A model generated the notes under the pieces. That model was not told the origin of the DNA. It made no database searches and worked only from the letters and a program-made list of their open reading frames with translations. From positions 1-64,000 of the forward strand of contig CAZKVJ010000005.1 of NCBI GenBank assembly GCA_964556225.1: 64,000 nucleotides of DNA, written 5' to 3'. The position numbers and the translations under genes are program-made. Positions 27,736 through 37,001 of this stretch are shown here, one piece after another. Source of the stretch: CAZKVJ01 sp964556225 (lineage in GTDB: Bacteria > Actinomycetota > Acidimicrobiia > Acidimicrobiales > Ilumatobacteraceae). Within the stretch, counting starts at the first letter, position 1; the number at the start of each line of letters is the position of its first letter.

Positions 27736-28514
27736 GACGCTGGGCCGTGCTCGTCATCCCGCCACTGATCCTGGGCGCAGCGCTCGTGATGCTGTGGCAG
27801 GCGTGGGTGGTCCTGCGAGACATCGAGCCGTACCTCATGCCGAGCCCGTCGGCCATCTGGGCCGAGCTGCGCCGGCAGTGGTCCAACGTGTGGGAGGCCA
27901 CGAAGGCCAGCGGCGCCAACGCGCTGATCGGGCTCGTCGCCGGCACCGTGCTCGGCGTCGTCGCGGCGCTGATCGCCAGCCGGTTCCGGTTCCTGCGCGA
28001 CCTGCTGCTGCCGCTCGCCGCGGCCTTCAACGTGATCCCGATCGTGGCGGCGGCGCCGATCCTGGCGAACGGCATCTCCAACACCTCCGAGCTGCCGCGC
28101 CGGCTCATCGTGTCGATCACCGTGTTCTTCCCCATCTTCATCAACACGCTCAAGGGCCTCACCCAGATCGACCCCACCCAGTCCGAGCTGATGCGAGCCC
28201 TTGCCGCGTCCCCCACGGGCGTGCTGCGCAAGGTGCGGGTCCCGAACTCGCTCAGCTACTTCTTCACCGGGCTCAAGATCGCGTCCGCCAGCGCCGTGAT
28301 CGCCGCCATCGTCGCCGAGTACTTCGGCGGCCCGCAGGGCGGGCTCGGCAGCCGGATCAGCTCCAACGCCGCGCAGACGAAGACGGCCCAGGCGTGGGCC
28401 TACGTCGTTGCCGCCTGCGTGCTCGGGCTGATCTTCTACATCTCGACCCTGGTGCTCGAGCGCGTCGCCCTCCCCTGGCGGGCGGCGCGGGAGAGGTCCT
28501 TGGCGTCGAGATAG
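27732..28514 (+). CDS. ABC importer permease (SsuC/ThiX-like) 2
   Basis: A 260-residue six-helix permease of the same family as the first, with the coupling segment ELMRALAASPTGVLRKVRVP. Two different permeases with one ATPase suggest a heterodimeric importer. GTG start overlapping the ATPase stop (GTGA). Confidence 0.88.
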   Translation: MRRWAVLVIPPLILGAALVMLWQAWVVLRDIEPYLMPSPSAIWAELRRQWSNVWEATKASGANALIGLVAGTVLGVVAALIASRFRFLRDLLLPLAAAFNVIPIVAAAPILANGISNTSELPRRLIVSITVFFPIFINTLKGLTQIDPTQSELMRALAASPTGVLRKVRVPNSLSYFFTGLKIASASAVIAAIVAEYFGGPQGGLGSRISSNAAQTKTAQAWAYVVAACVLGLIFYISTLVLERVALPWRAARERSLASR

Positions 28515-28523
28515 GCAACGTGG

Positions 28524-28549
28524 CCATCCATCCATCTATCCATCCATCA
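28524..28549 (+). repeat. CCAT tetranucleotide repeat
   Basis: Six tandem units of CCAT with one altered unit (CTAT) in the 67-base gap between the second permease and the receptor gene. It lies before the ribosome site AAGGGGGAG (28570-28578) in the leader, so unit number could alter spacing or structure; nothing else is seen in the gap. Confidence 0.5.
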
Positions 28550-28581
28550 CCCACAGCAATGACACCCACAAGGGGGAGCAC

Positions 28582-29796
28582 ATGAGATACAGGGGCACGC
28601 GAGCGGCCGCCGCAACGGTGGCCGCGCTGATGCTCGTCACCGCGGCCTGCGGCGACGACGACGACACCAGCTCGGGCACCGACGCCCCGGCCGGCACTGA
28701 GGCGCCGGCGGGCAGCGAAGCGCCGTCGGGCACCGACGGCGGGGCCGGTGGTGAGTGCGAGTCGCTCACCCCGGTGAGCCTGCAGCTGCAGTGGGTCACC
28801 CAGGCCCAGTTCGCTGGCTACTACGCCGCCGTCGACCAGGGCTTCTACGAGGACCAGTGCCTCGACGTCGAGATCCTCGAGGGCGGTGTCGAGATCGTGC
28901 CGCAGACCCAGCTGGCCAGCGGCGCTGCCGACTTCGCCATCGCCTGGGTGCCCAAGGCCCTCGCCTCCATCGAGCAGGGCGCCGGGATCACGAACATCTC
29001 CCAGGTGTTCCAGCGCAGCGGCACCCTGCAGGTGTCCTGGGCCGACTCCGGCATCACCGAGCCCGCCGACCTGGAGGGCAAGAAGGTGGGCAACTGGGGT
29101 TTCGGCAACGAGTTCGAGCTGTTCGCCGGCCTGACCGAGGCCGGGCTCTCACCCGAGGACGTCGAGCTGGTGCAGCAGAACTTCGACATGCAGGCACTGC
29201 TCAACAAGGAGATCGACGCTGCGCAGGCGATGACCTACAACGAGTACGCCCAGCTGCTCGAAGCCACCAACCCCGACACCGGCGAGCTCTACACGCCCGA
29301 GGACTTCAGCGTCATCAACTGGAACGACGTCGGCACGGCGATGCTCCAGGACGCCATCTGGGCCAGCACCGAGCGCCTCCAGAACGAGCCCGAGTACCGC
29401 GACACGGCCGTCAGGTTCGTGGCCGCGTCGCTGCAGGGCTGGGCGTTCTGCCGTGACGATCCGGAGGCCTGCGTCGACATCGTCGTGGCGCAGGGATCGG
29501 CGCTCGGCCAGAGCCACCAGCTGTGGCAGATGAACGAGATCAACAAGCTCATCTGGCCCTCGCCGGCCGACGGCGTCGGCACCATGGATCCCGCGCTGTG
29601 GGACCAGACGGTGCAGGTGTCGCTGAACGCCCAGAACGACCAGGGCTCCACCGTGATCACCCAGGATCCGCCGGAGTCCGCCTACGTGACCGACATCAAC
29701 GCCGAGGCGATCGCCATGCTCATCGACATGGGCGTCGACGTGGTGGGTGAGAACTTCACCGAGATCGAGGTCACCTTGAACGAGGGCGGCTCCTGA
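28582..29796 (+). CDS. NMT1/THI5-like substrate-binding lipoprotein
   Basis: A 404-residue lipoprotein: signal peptide with lipobox VTAAC (Cys at residue 23), a low-complexity linker rich in Ala, Pro, Gly and Thr, then an NMT1/THI5-type periplasmic-binding domain (VSLQLQWVTQAQFAGYYAAVDQGFYEDQ). Relatives bind pyrimidine-like ligands such as formylaminopyrimidine or HMP, and also riboflavin. In this operon the ligand is probably a pyrimidine or a dihydropyrimidine, which is inference. Confidence 0.88.
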   Translation: MRYRGTRAAAATVAALMLVTAACGDDDDTSSGTDAPAGTEAPAGSEAPSGTDGGAGGECESLTPVSLQLQWVTQAQFAGYYAAVDQGFYEDQCLDVEILEGGVEIVPQTQLASGAADFAIAWVPKALASIEQGAGITNISQVFQRSGTLQVSWADSGITEPADLEGKKVGNWGFGNEFELFAGLTEAGLSPEDVELVQQNFDMQALLNKEIDAAQAMTYNEYAQLLEATNPDTGELYTPEDFSVINWNDVGTAMLQDAIWASTERLQNEPEYRDTAVRFVAASLQGWAFCRDDPEACVDIVVAQGSALGQSHQLWQMNEINKLIWPSPADGVGTMDPALWDQTVQVSLNAQNDQGSTVITQDPPESAYVTDINAEAIAMLIDMGVDVVGENFTEIEVTLNEGGS

Positions 29797-29808
29797 CCGC
29801 CTGACCCT

Positions 29809-29845
29809 GATCGGGGGCGGGGCACCCGTGGCCCCGCCCCCGATC
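29809..29845 (+). terminator. Perfect 15-bp GC hairpin
   Basis: Arms GATCGGGGGCGGGGC and its exact complement around the loop ACCCGTG, in the 76-base gap between the receptor and the aminotransferase gene. There is no T-run, so it may be a partial terminator or a stem protecting the receptor mRNA and lowering aminotransferase expression. Confidence 0.6.
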
Positions 29846-29872
29846 GAACCCCTTCGACCCCAGGAGATCACC

Positions 29873-31222
29873 ATGACGACGCTCGAGACCCGCCCGTCGG
29901 CGGCCAAGGTGAACGATCGCACGCACGTGTTCCACTCGTGGAGCGCGCAGGGGCTCATCGACCCTGTCGTGGTGACGGGGGGTGAGGGCGCCTGGTTCTG
30001 GGACGAGGACGGCAACCGCTACCTCGACTTCTCCAGCCAGCTCGTCAACCTCAACATCGGCCACCAGCACCCCAGGCTCGTGGCCGCCATCCAGGAGCAG
30101 GCCGCCAAGCTGGCGACCGTGGCGCCGTCGTTCGCGAACGACGCCCGTGGCGAGGCCGCCCGGCTGATCGCCGAACGGGCACCCGGCGACTTGAACATGG
30201 TGTTCTTCACCAACGGGGGCGCCGAGGCCACCGAGAACGCGATCCGCATGGCCCGGCTCCACACCGCCAAGCACAAGGTGCTCGCCACCTACCGCAGCTA
30301 CCACGGCGCCACCAACGGGAGCATCACCATGACCGGCGACCCGCGGCGCTGGCCGAGCGAGCCCGGCATGCCCGGAGTGGTGCACTTCTGGGGGCCGTAC
30401 CCCTACCGTTCGGCGTTCCACGCCACCACCGAGGACGAGGAGTGCGAGCGCGCCCTCGCCCACCTGGCCGACACGATCATGGTCGAGGGGCCAGGGACGA
30501 TCGCCGCCATCATCCTCGAGACGGTCGTCGGCACCAACGGCATCCTCGTGCCGCCCGACGGCTACCTGGCCGGGGTGCGAGCGCTCTGCGACCAGCACGG
30601 GATCGTGATGATCTGCGACGAGGTCATGAGCGGCTTCGGGCGCTGCGGCGAGTGGTTCGCCGTGCAGCGCTGGGGCGTCACGCCGGACCTCATCACGTTC
30701 GCCAAGGGCGTCAACAGCGGCTACGTGCCGCTCGGTGGGGTGATCATCTCCCAGCGCATCGCCGACACGTTCCGCGAGCGCCCCTATCCCGGCGGGCTCA
30801 CCTACAGCGGCCACCCGCTCGCCTGCGCGTCAGCGGTCGCCAGCATCAACATCTTCGAGGACGAGGGCATCGTCGCCAACGCCCGCCGGCTCGGCGACGA
30901 CGTGATCGGGCCGGCACTGCGTCAGCTCCGGGAGCGCCATCCCTCCGTCGGCGACGTGCGGGGGCTCGGCTGCTTCTGGGCGATCGAGCTGGTCCGGAAC
31001 CGGACGACGCGCGAGCCGCTCGTGCCGTTCAATGCGTCGGGACCGGCCGCCGGGCCGGTCAACGAGGTGGTGGCCGCCTGCAAGGCCGGCGGGGTGTGGC
31101 CGTTCAGCCACTTCAACCGCATCCACGTCGTGCCCCCGCTCGTGATCAGCGACGAGGACGCTCGTGCGGGCATCGCCGTGCTCGACCGCGCCCTCGACGC
31201 CGCCGACGCCCACTGCGCTTGA
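29873..31222 (+). CDS. Omega-aminotransferase (class III), beta-alanine type
   Basis: A 449-residue class III PLP aminotransferase. The PLP lysine is in LITFAKGVNSGYVPLGG, the cofactor block is FTNGGAEATENAIRMAR, and ICDEVMSGFGRCG carries the conserved Asp. Together with beta-ureidopropionase and MmsA it should convert beta-alanine (or beta-aminoisobutyrate) to the semialdehyde. ATG 29873 follows CAGGAG; an earlier in-frame ATG at 29828 lies inside the hairpin region. Confidence 0.88.
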   Translation: MTTLETRPSAAKVNDRTHVFHSWSAQGLIDPVVVTGGEGAWFWDEDGNRYLDFSSQLVNLNIGHQHPRLVAAIQEQAAKLATVAPSFANDARGEAARLIAERAPGDLNMVFFTNGGAEATENAIRMARLHTAKHKVLATYRSYHGATNGSITMTGDPRRWPSEPGMPGVVHFWGPYPYRSAFHATTEDEECERALAHLADTIMVEGPGTIAAIILETVVGTNGILVPPDGYLAGVRALCDQHGIVMICDEVMSGFGRCGEWFAVQRWGVTPDLITFAKGVNSGYVPLGGVIISQRIADTFRERPYPGGLTYSGHPLACASAVASINIFEDEGIVANARRLGDDVIGPALRQLRERHPSVGDVRGLGCFWAIELVRNRTTREPLVPFNASGPAAGPVNEVVAACKAGGVWPFSHFNRIHVVPPLVISDEDARAGIAVLDRALDAADAHCA

Positions 31223-31244
31223 CACGTCGGTACGGTCGCAGCGC

Positions 31245-32009
31245 ATGACGGTTCCCGCGCCTCCCTACGTCCCCGGTCACGGGCTGCTCGCCGGCAAGGG
31301 GGTGCTCGTCACCGCCGCCGCGGGTTCGGGCATCGGCTTCGCCACGGCCCAGCGCTGCCTCGAGGAGGGGGCCAGGGTGGTGATCGCCGACAAGCACGAG
31401 CGGCGCCTGTCGGAGTCGGCCGAGCGTCTGGGCGTCACCGGGATCGCGTGCGACGTCACCGACGAGGCCCAGGTGCAGGCCCTGATGCAGGGAGCCGTCG
31501 ACGTGCTGGGCGGGATCGACGTGCTGGTGAACAACGCGGGTCTCGGCGGCACCGCAGAGCTGCACGAGATGACCGACGAGCAGTGGGACGCCGTCCTCGG
31601 CGTGACGCTCGGCGCCACGTTCCGCTGCACACGGGCCGCGCTGCGCCACATGTACGAGCGGGGTGCCGGGGTCATCGTCAACAACGCCTCGGTGCTCGGC
31701 TGGCGGGCGCAGGCCGGCCAGGTCCACTACGCGGCGGCCAAGGCCGGGGTGATGGCGCTCACCCGCTGCGTCGCGATCGAGGCGGCACCACGCGGCGTTC
31801 GGGTCAACGCGGTCGCCCCGTCGCTGGCGATGCACGCCAACCTGGCGAAGGTCACGAGCGACGAGCTGCTCGCCGAGCTGACCGCCCGCGAGGCGTTCGG
31901 CCGAGCGGCCGAGCCGTGGGAGGTCGCGAACGTCATCGTGTTCCTTGCCAGCGACTACTCGTCGTACATGACCGGCGAGGTCGTCAGCGTCAGCAGCCAG
32001 CACCCGTGA
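31245..32009 (+). CDS. ipdF: Short-chain dehydrogenase IpdF-like
   Basis: A 254-residue short-chain dehydrogenase. The cofactor loop is TAAAGSGIG, catalytic Tyr162 and Lys166 are in HYAAAKAG. The blocks PGHGLLAGKGVLVTAAAG, NNASVLGWRAQ and FGRAAEPWEVANVIVFLASDYSSY match mycobacterial IpdF of the KstR2 regulon, which acts on the 5-hydroxyl group of the C/D-ring intermediates. TACGGT at 31231-31236 is eight bases before the ATG, suggesting a separate leaderless promoter. Confidence 0.88.
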   Translation: MTVPAPPYVPGHGLLAGKGVLVTAAAGSGIGFATAQRCLEEGARVVIADKHERRLSESAERLGVTGIACDVTDEAQVQALMQGAVDVLGGIDVLVNNAGLGGTAELHEMTDEQWDAVLGVTLGATFRCTRAALRHMYERGAGVIVNNASVLGWRAQAGQVHYAAAKAGVMALTRCVAIEAAPRGVRVNAVAPSLAMHANLAKVTSDELLAELTAREAFGRAAEPWEVANVIVFLASDYSSYMTGEVVSVSSQHP

Positions 32010-32105
32010 ACGCTCGGACCCACCGCGCTTGCTGTTGTTTGCGGGAAAGATCGCTCCAAGAGCGATGACACTCCGTCAGAAGTGGGGGGTGGGGTGCGTG
32101 GGGGG
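32010..32105. other. Convergent gap with weak hairpin and half operator
   Basis: This 96-base stretch between convergent stops has the stem ATCGCT-N5-AGCGAT (32050-32066), possibly a weak terminator, and a degenerate operator ATGACACTCCGTCAG (32065-32079) in which only TGAC and GTCA are symmetric. No promoter needs control here. Confidence 0.35.
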
Positions 32106-33548
32106 TCAGAGGCGATCGGCGCGCAGGGCGCTGCGGCGGACCTTGCCGGCGTCGTCGCGCAGGGGCTCGTCGGAGCGCTCGAACGTGCGCGGGATCTTGT
32201 AGCGGACGAGGCGCTCGGCCAGGAACTCGCGTAGCTCGTCGTCGCTCACGCTCGCACCCTCGGCCACCTGCACGATGGCGTGGATCCGGTTGCCCAGATC
32301 CTCGTCCGGGAGACCGATCACCGCCGAGGACCGCACCAGCGGATGCTCGTCGATCGCCGCCTCCACCTCGGCCGGGTAGATGTTCGCCCCACCCGACAGG
32401 ATCATGTCGGACAGCCGATCCGTCAGGAACACGTACCCGTCGGTGTCGATCCAGCCCAGGTCGCCGAGCGACTCCCACCCGTCCGCCGTGCGCTTCGCCT
32501 CGGCCCCCACGTAACGGTACGTCTCACGCCCACCCGGTGAGCGCATGTAGATCTCCCCCACCTCACCGGGCGCCAGCTCCTCCCCGAGCGGGCCGAGCAC
32601 CTTCATCTCGCCGATCATGCAGCGCCCGACCGATCCCCGGTGAGCGAGCCACTCGTCACCGCGGATGATCGTGACCGCCTGCGCCTCGGTCCCGGCGTAC
32701 AGCTCGTACAGCTTCTCGCCACCGATCCACTCGATCCAGGCTTCCTTCAGCCAGGGCGGGCACGGCGCCGCCATGTGCCAGACCACCTGCAGCGACGACA
32801 CGTCGTACGACTCGCGCTCGGGCACCCGCCAGATGCGCAGCATCATCGTGGGCACCAGCAGCATCCAGTCCGGCCGGTGCTCCTTGATGCCCGCCAGCGT
32901 CTCCACGGCGTCGAACCGAGGCATGGTGATGACGTGGTTGCCGGTGGCGAGCCCACGGGTCGAGTAGCTGAACGGCGCGTTGTGGTACATCGGCCCCGGG
33001 ACCATCATCACCCCGCCATGGCGGACGCCCATGCCCGGGTCGGCGTCCGTGTCGACCACCCCGGGATCGGCAGCCACGATGATCTTGGGGCGACCGGTGC
33101 TGCCACCCGACGTCGGCGCCTTCCACGCCGGCGGCGTGCGGTCCGGGAGGAGCGAGTCGTCGAGCGACGGGTCGGGCGACCAGCCCAGGGGCAGGCAGTG
33201 GCGACCGGGGTGGGCCTCGGGATCGGCGCCGAACACCACCTTGGCGTCGGCCAGCTCGACGATCGCCTCGCGCTCGCGAGCCGGCAGCCGCGACGACACC
33301 GGCTGGGGCACCGCGCCCAGCTTCCAGGTGGCGAGAACGGCGGAATAGAGCTCGGCCGAGTTCGGCAACCCGATCGTGACGAAGTCGCCCTCACCGACGC
33401 CGAGGTCGGCCAGGGCCCGCGCCGTTCGGTTGCTCAGCGACTCCAGCTCGCCACGGGTGGTGGTGCGTCCGGCACAGGTGACGGCAGCGCGGTCGGGTTC
33501 GGCGTCGGCGAGCGCGCTGAACGCCCGCCCCAACGAGACGATGGCCAT
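32106..33548 (-). CDS. Acyl-CoA synthetase, bile acid-CoA ligase-like
   Basis: A 480-residue AMP-forming acyl-CoA synthetase. The P-loop is SGGSTGRPKII, and GDLGWIDTDGYVFLTDRLSDMILSGG (about 375-400) is the adenylate motif; catalytic Lys is in DDAGKVRRS. Blocks PMYHNAPFSYS, VPTMMLRIW and CPPWLKEAWIEWIGGEKLYELY resemble clostridial bile acid-CoA ligase BaiB. It may activate a steroid or C/D-ring acid in place of FadD3; this is inference. TAGCGT on the minus strand is eight bases before ATG 33548. Confidence 0.83.
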   Translation of the reverse strand: MAIVSLGRAFSALADAEPDRAAVTCAGRTTTRGELESLSNRTARALADLGVGEGDFVTIGLPNSAELYSAVLATWKLGAVPQPVSSRLPAREREAIVELADAKVVFGADPEAHPGRHCLPLGWSPDPSLDDSLLPDRTPPAWKAPTSGGSTGRPKIIVAADPGVVDTDADPGMGVRHGGVMMVPGPMYHNAPFSYSTRGLATGNHVITMPRFDAVETLAGIKEHRPDWMLLVPTMMLRIWRVPERESYDVSSLQVVWHMAAPCPPWLKEAWIEWIGGEKLYELYAGTEAQAVTIIRGDEWLAHRGSVGRCMIGEMKVLGPLGEELAPGEVGEIYMRSPGGRETYRYVGAEAKRTADGWESLGDLGWIDTDGYVFLTDRLSDMILSGGANIYPAEVEAAIDEHPLVRSSAVIGLPDEDLGNRIHAIVQVAEGASVSDDELREFLAERLVRYKIPRTFERSDEPLRDDAGKVRRSALRADRL

Positions 33549-33600
33549 GGCCGGCGACGCTAGCCGTGGCCGCACCCCCCTCGGACCGGGAGGGGTGGGG

Positions 33601-34365
33601 TCAGGGGGAGGCGGCGTCGAGGAAGGGGGGGCGGTCACCGCCGCCGTGGACCAGGAGGTTGGCGCCGGTGACGTACGACGCGAGCGGTGAGGCGAGGAAC
33701 AAACAGGCGTCGCCCACCTCGGACGGCCAGGCGAGTCGACCCATGGGGACGGTGGCCCCGACGCGGGCGATGCCCTCCTCGTCGCCGTAGTGCAGCGCCG
33801 ACAGCTCCGTGCGCACCATCCCGCAGATCACCCCGTTGACGCGCACCTTCGGCGCCCACTCCTGCGCCGCCGTCATGGTGAACGAGGCGAGCCCGGCCTT
33901 CGCCGCGCCGTACGCGGCGGCGGTCGGCGCCGGGCGCATCCCGGCCACGCTGCCGACGTTGACGATGGCCCCGCCGCTGTGCTGGGCCTGCATCCAGTGG
34001 TTGGCGCGCTGGCTCGTGTGCATGGCGGCGAGCAGGTTCAGCGCCACCACTCGTTCGGTGAACCGGGCCGACGCCGTCGCCGTTGCCGCCGGTGGTGCAC
34101 CGCCGGCGTTGTTCACCAGCACGTCGAGCCGCCCCCACCGCGTGGCGACCTCGTCGACCATCGCATGCGCGGCGTCCCCGTCGCGCAGGTCGACAGCGAC
34201 GAAGCCCCATCCCTTCGGGAGGTCGTCGACCGCCGTGCGGGCGGCCACCACGACGGTCGCCCCGGCATCGGCGAAGCGCTGGGCGATCCCACGCCCCACA
34301 CCCTTCGTCCCGCCGGTGACGAGCGCGACCGTGCCGGTGAAGTCGATGGTCACCGGGGCCGTCAT
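33601..34365 (-). CDS. Short-chain dehydrogenase/reductase
   Basis: A 254-residue short-chain dehydrogenase with cofactor loop TGGTKGVGRG, NNAG block, and catalytic Tyr and Lys in AAYGAAKAG. The C-terminal block YVTGANLLVHGGG is typical. It precedes the CoA ligase on the same strand (52-base gap) but has its own TAGCGT element seven bases before the ATG. Its substrate is probably a hydroxyacyl-CoA or hydroxysteroid, from context only. Confidence 0.85.
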   Translation of the reverse strand: MTAPVTIDFTGTVALVTGGTKGVGRGIAQRFADAGATVVVAARTAVDDLPKGWGFVAVDLRDGDAAHAMVDEVATRWGRLDVLVNNAGGAPPAATATASARFTERVVALNLLAAMHTSQRANHWMQAQHSGGAIVNVGSVAGMRPAPTAAAYGAAKAGLASFTMTAAQEWAPKVRVNGVICGMVRTELSALHYGDEEGIARVGATVPMGRLAWPSEVGDACLFLASPLASYVTGANLLVHGGGDRPPFLDAASP

Positions 34366-34395
34366 GGGCCGAACGCTAGTTGCGTCCGAGGGCCG

Positions 34396-35259
34396 CTAGA
34401 GCGGGGCACCGCGGTCGAACGCGTCGCGCAGCCCGTCCTCGAACTCGTGCCAGCCTGGGACGGCCTCACGGAGGTTGACCGTGTCGGGCAGCAGGCAATC
34501 ACGCGTGTGGGTGACCCACCCCGTGCCGGTCCACACGTGCAGCACCACCTGCGGCGCCTCCGCCGTGACGCTCGGGGGGTGGAAGGGCTCGAGGTCGAGC
34601 ATGGTCTGGCGCACCTGGCTCGGGGCGACGTAGACACCGGCCGGGCCCCACTGCGTGCTGATGAGTCGGTGCACGTGCCCCGACAGCACCCGCCCCACGT
34701 TCGGGTGCCGCCGCACGACGTCCTCCAGCAGCCCGGCGCCCGCGAGGCCGATGGCGTCCATCCACCAGATGCCCGTCCGGAACGGTGGGTGGTGCACCAG
34801 CACCGCCGTCGGCGCGCTCGACTCGGCGAGGAGGCGGTCGAGCCAGGCGGCGTCGTCCTCGGTCACCTCGCCGTCCGTGCGGTCGGCGCGCGACGAGTCC
34901 AGACCCACGACGCGCACGTCGCCCACTTCGCAGACGTGGTGGATGCGCCCACCCACCTCGGCCGCGCCGGGCGGCCATCCGAGCACCTCCCACAGGTGCT
35001 GGGGCACGTCGTGGTTCCCGGGGATCGCCACGACCGGCATCGTCAGCGGCGCGAGCACGCAGCGGAGCAGCTCGTACTCCTCGACCGTGCCGTGGTCGGT
35101 CAGGTCGCCGGTGAGCACGACCGCGTCCGGCGCCATGGACATCCGCCGGATGGCATCGACCGCGACGGCCAGGTTCTCGATCCCGCCGGTCGGTCCGCCG
35201 TCGGTGGATGGCTCACGCACGACGTGCACGTCCGAGAGCTGCGCCAGGATCGTCCCCAC
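34396..35259 (-). CDS. Metallophosphoesterase (CpdA-like)
   Basis: A 287-residue calcineurin-like phosphoesterase. Metal-binding motifs in order: SDVH (Asp10, His12), TGDLTDHG, PGNHD, VHHPP and SGHVH. The layout is that of CpdA-type cyclic nucleotide phosphodiesterases. GTG 35259 lies six bases after TAGCCT (minus strand). It is divergent from echA20 and may share operator C. Confidence 0.85.
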   Translation of the reverse strand: MGTILAQLSDVHVVREPSTDGGPTGGIENLAVAVDAIRRMSMAPDAVVLTGDLTDHGTVEEYELLRCVLAPLTMPVVAIPGNHDVPQHLWEVLGWPPGAAEVGGRIHHVCEVGDVRVVGLDSSRADRTDGEVTEDDAAWLDRLLAESSAPTAVLVHHPPFRTGIWWMDAIGLAGAGLLEDVVRRHPNVGRVLSGHVHRLISTQWGPAGVYVAPSQVRQTMLDLEPFHPPSVTAEAPQVVLHVWTGTGWVTHTRDCLLPDTVNLREAVPGWHEFEDGLRDAFDRGAPL

Positions 35260-35305
35260 ACCCGCAGGCTAGGCCCTCCCTCCCGTTCCGAGGGGGTGGG
35301 GGATT

Positions 35306-35320
35306 CTGACGCGGCGTCAG
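35306..35320. promoter_or_regulatory. Operator C, CTGACGCGGCGTCAG
   Basis: Perfect palindrome (flanks TT and AT) ending 20 bases before the TAGGGT -10 element (35341-35346) of the echA20-ipdABC operon, over its -35 region; also 46 bases upstream of the divergent phosphoesterase start. Confidence 0.68.
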
Positions 35321-35355
35321 ATGAGTGGAGCGCGGTGCGGTAGGGTCTCGCGCTC

Positions 35356-36117
35356 GTGGGGATCACGTCGACGATCGACGACCGCGGCATCGCCGAGGTG
35401 GTCATGGACTGCCCGCCGGTGAACGCGCTCACCGTGGCCCAGTGGTTCGAGCTGGCCGGGGCCCTCGACCGGCTCGGCCGGGACCCGTCCGTGCGGGTCG
35501 TCGTGCTGCGGGCCGAAGGTCGAGGGTTCAACGCCGGCGTCGACATCAAGGAGATGCAGGCCACCGAGGGCTTCTCGGCCCTCATCGGCGCCAACCGCGG
35601 ATGCTTCGCCGCGTTCGCCGCCGTCTACGACTGCGCCGTGCCCGTGATCGCGGCCGTCCACGGGTTCTGCCTCGGCGGCGGGATCGGCTTGGTGGGCAAC
35701 AGCGACATCGTGATCGCTAGCGACGACGCCTACTTCGGCCTGCCCGAGGTGGACCGCGGCGCGCTCGGCGCGGCCACCCACCTCGCCCGGCTCGTGCCCC
35801 AGCACAAGGCTCGCCAGATGGTCTACACGTCCGCCACCGCGACCGCCGGCGAGCTGGCCGCCTGGGGCAGCGTGCTGCGAGTCGTGCCGCGTGAGGAGCT
35901 GCGCGACGCGGCGCTCGACGTCGCCGCCTCGATCGCCGCCAAGTCGCCGACGGTCATCCGTGCCGCCAAGGAGTCCCTGAACGGCATCGACCTGTGGGAC
36001 GTGAAGCGCAGCTACCGCTTCGAGCAGGGCTTCACGTTCGAGCTGAACCTCTCGGGGGTGAGCGACGAGCTGCGCGACGCGTTCGTCGACAAGCGGGAAG
36101 CCGACACCAGCCAGTGA
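35356..36117 (+). CDS. echA20: Ring D hydrolase EchA20-like (crotonase family)
   Basis: A 253-residue crotonase-fold protein. FNAGVDIKEMQATEGF, GANRGCFAAFAAVYDCAVPVIAAVHGFCLGGG (quoted in part) and FGLPEVDRGALGAATHL match mycobacterial EchA20, which hydrolyses the last ring-D bond of the bicyclic cholesterol intermediate. The GTG start is nine bases after TAGGGT. It heads an operon whose next genes are ipdA, ipdB and ipdC, the same order as in Mycobacterium tuberculosis. Confidence 0.9.
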   Translation: MGITSTIDDRGIAEVVMDCPPVNALTVAQWFELAGALDRLGRDPSVRVVVLRAEGRGFNAGVDIKEMQATEGFSALIGANRGCFAAFAAVYDCAVPVIAAVHGFCLGGGIGLVGNSDIVIASDDAYFGLPEVDRGALGAATHLARLVPQHKARQMVYTSATATAGELAAWGSVLRVVPREELRDAALDVAASIAAKSPTVIRAAKESLNGIDLWDVKRSYRFEQGFTFELNLSGVSDELRDAFVDKREADTSQ

Positions 36118-37001
36118 GCGAGGCCCGGTCGAAGCTCACCACGGAGGACGAGGCCGTCGCCACGCTGTCCGATGGCATGACGCTCGGCATCGGCGGTTGG
36201 GGCAGCCGCCGCAAGCCCATGAGCCTGGTCCGCGCCCTGCTGCGCTCACCGGTCACCGACCTGACCGTGGTGTCCTACGGCGGACCCGACGTCGGGCTGC
36301 TCTGCGCGGCCGGCAAGGTCCGCCGCCTCGTCTACGGGTTCGTGTCGCTCGACTCCATCGCGCTCGAGCCCCACTTCCGCGCCGCCCGCCAGAGCGGCCG
36401 CATCCCCGAACCGGTCGAATACGACGAGGGGATGCTGCAGTGGGGTCTCTACGCAGCGGCGCTGCGGCTGCCGTTCCTTCCCACCCGGTCGGGGCTCGGC
36501 AGCGGCGTCGTCGACGTGAACCCGTCGCTGCGCACCGTGCGCAGCCCCTACGACGACGGAGAGGAGCTGCTGGCCGTGCCGGCCATCACCCTCGACGCTG
36601 CGTTCGTCCACCTCAACCGCGCCGACGCCCGCGGCAACGCCCAGTTCCTCGGCCCGGACCTCTATTTCGACGACCTGTTCCTGTCCGCCTGCGCGCCGGG
36701 CCGGCGATTCGTGAGCTGCGAGCGGGTGGTGCCGACCGAGCGCCTGCTCGACGAGGGGTCGTTCCACACGCTGCGGGTGAACCGCAGCATGGTCGACGGG
36801 GTCATCGAGGCGCCGCACGGTGCCCACTTCACCTCGTGCGAGCCGGACTACGGGCGCGACGAGGCGTTCCAGCGCCACTACGCCACCTCCGCCGCCGACC
36901 CCGAGCAGTGGCAGACGTTCGTCGACCGGTTCCTGTCCGGCGACGAGACCGCGTACCGGTCGGCCGTCGCCACCTGGCATGCAGCGAGCACACCGTCATG
37001 A
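36114..37001 (+). CDS. ipdA: Ring C hydrolase IpdA (CoA-transferase-like alpha)
   Basis: A 295-residue class I CoA-transferase-fold protein. GMTLGIGGWGSRRKPMSLVR, VSYGGPDVGLLCAAGKV and SCEPDYGRDEAFQRHYA match IpdA. IpdA and IpdB together hydrolyse ring C of the COCHEA-CoA intermediate and do not transfer CoA. GTG overlaps the echA20 stop (GTGA), and its own stop overlaps ipdB (ATGA). Confidence 0.92.
   Translation: MSEARSKLTTEDEAVATLSDGMTLGIGGWGSRRKPMSLVRALLRSPVTDLTVVSYGGPDVGLLCAAGKVRRLVYGFVSLDSIALEPHFRAARQSGRIPEPVEYDEGMLQWGLYAAALRLPFLPTRSGLGSGVVDVNPSLRTVRSPYDDGEELLAVPAITLDAAFVHLNRADARGNAQFLGPDLYFDDLFLSACAPGRRFVSCERVVPTERLLDEGSFHTLRVNRSMVDGVIEAPHGAHFTSCEPDYGRDEAFQRHYATSAADPEQWQTFVDRFLSGDETAYRSAVATWHAASTPS

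Noticed and set aside
28524..28549. CCAT repeat as a phase-variation switch
   Set aside because: It is only six units, one of them changed, and lies outside any coding frame; reported as a plain repeat.
32065..32079. Fifth copy of the CTGACG palindrome (ATGACACTCCGTCAG)
   Set aside because: Only the inner TGAC/GTCA is symmetric and the site lies between two convergent stops, where there is no promoter to control.
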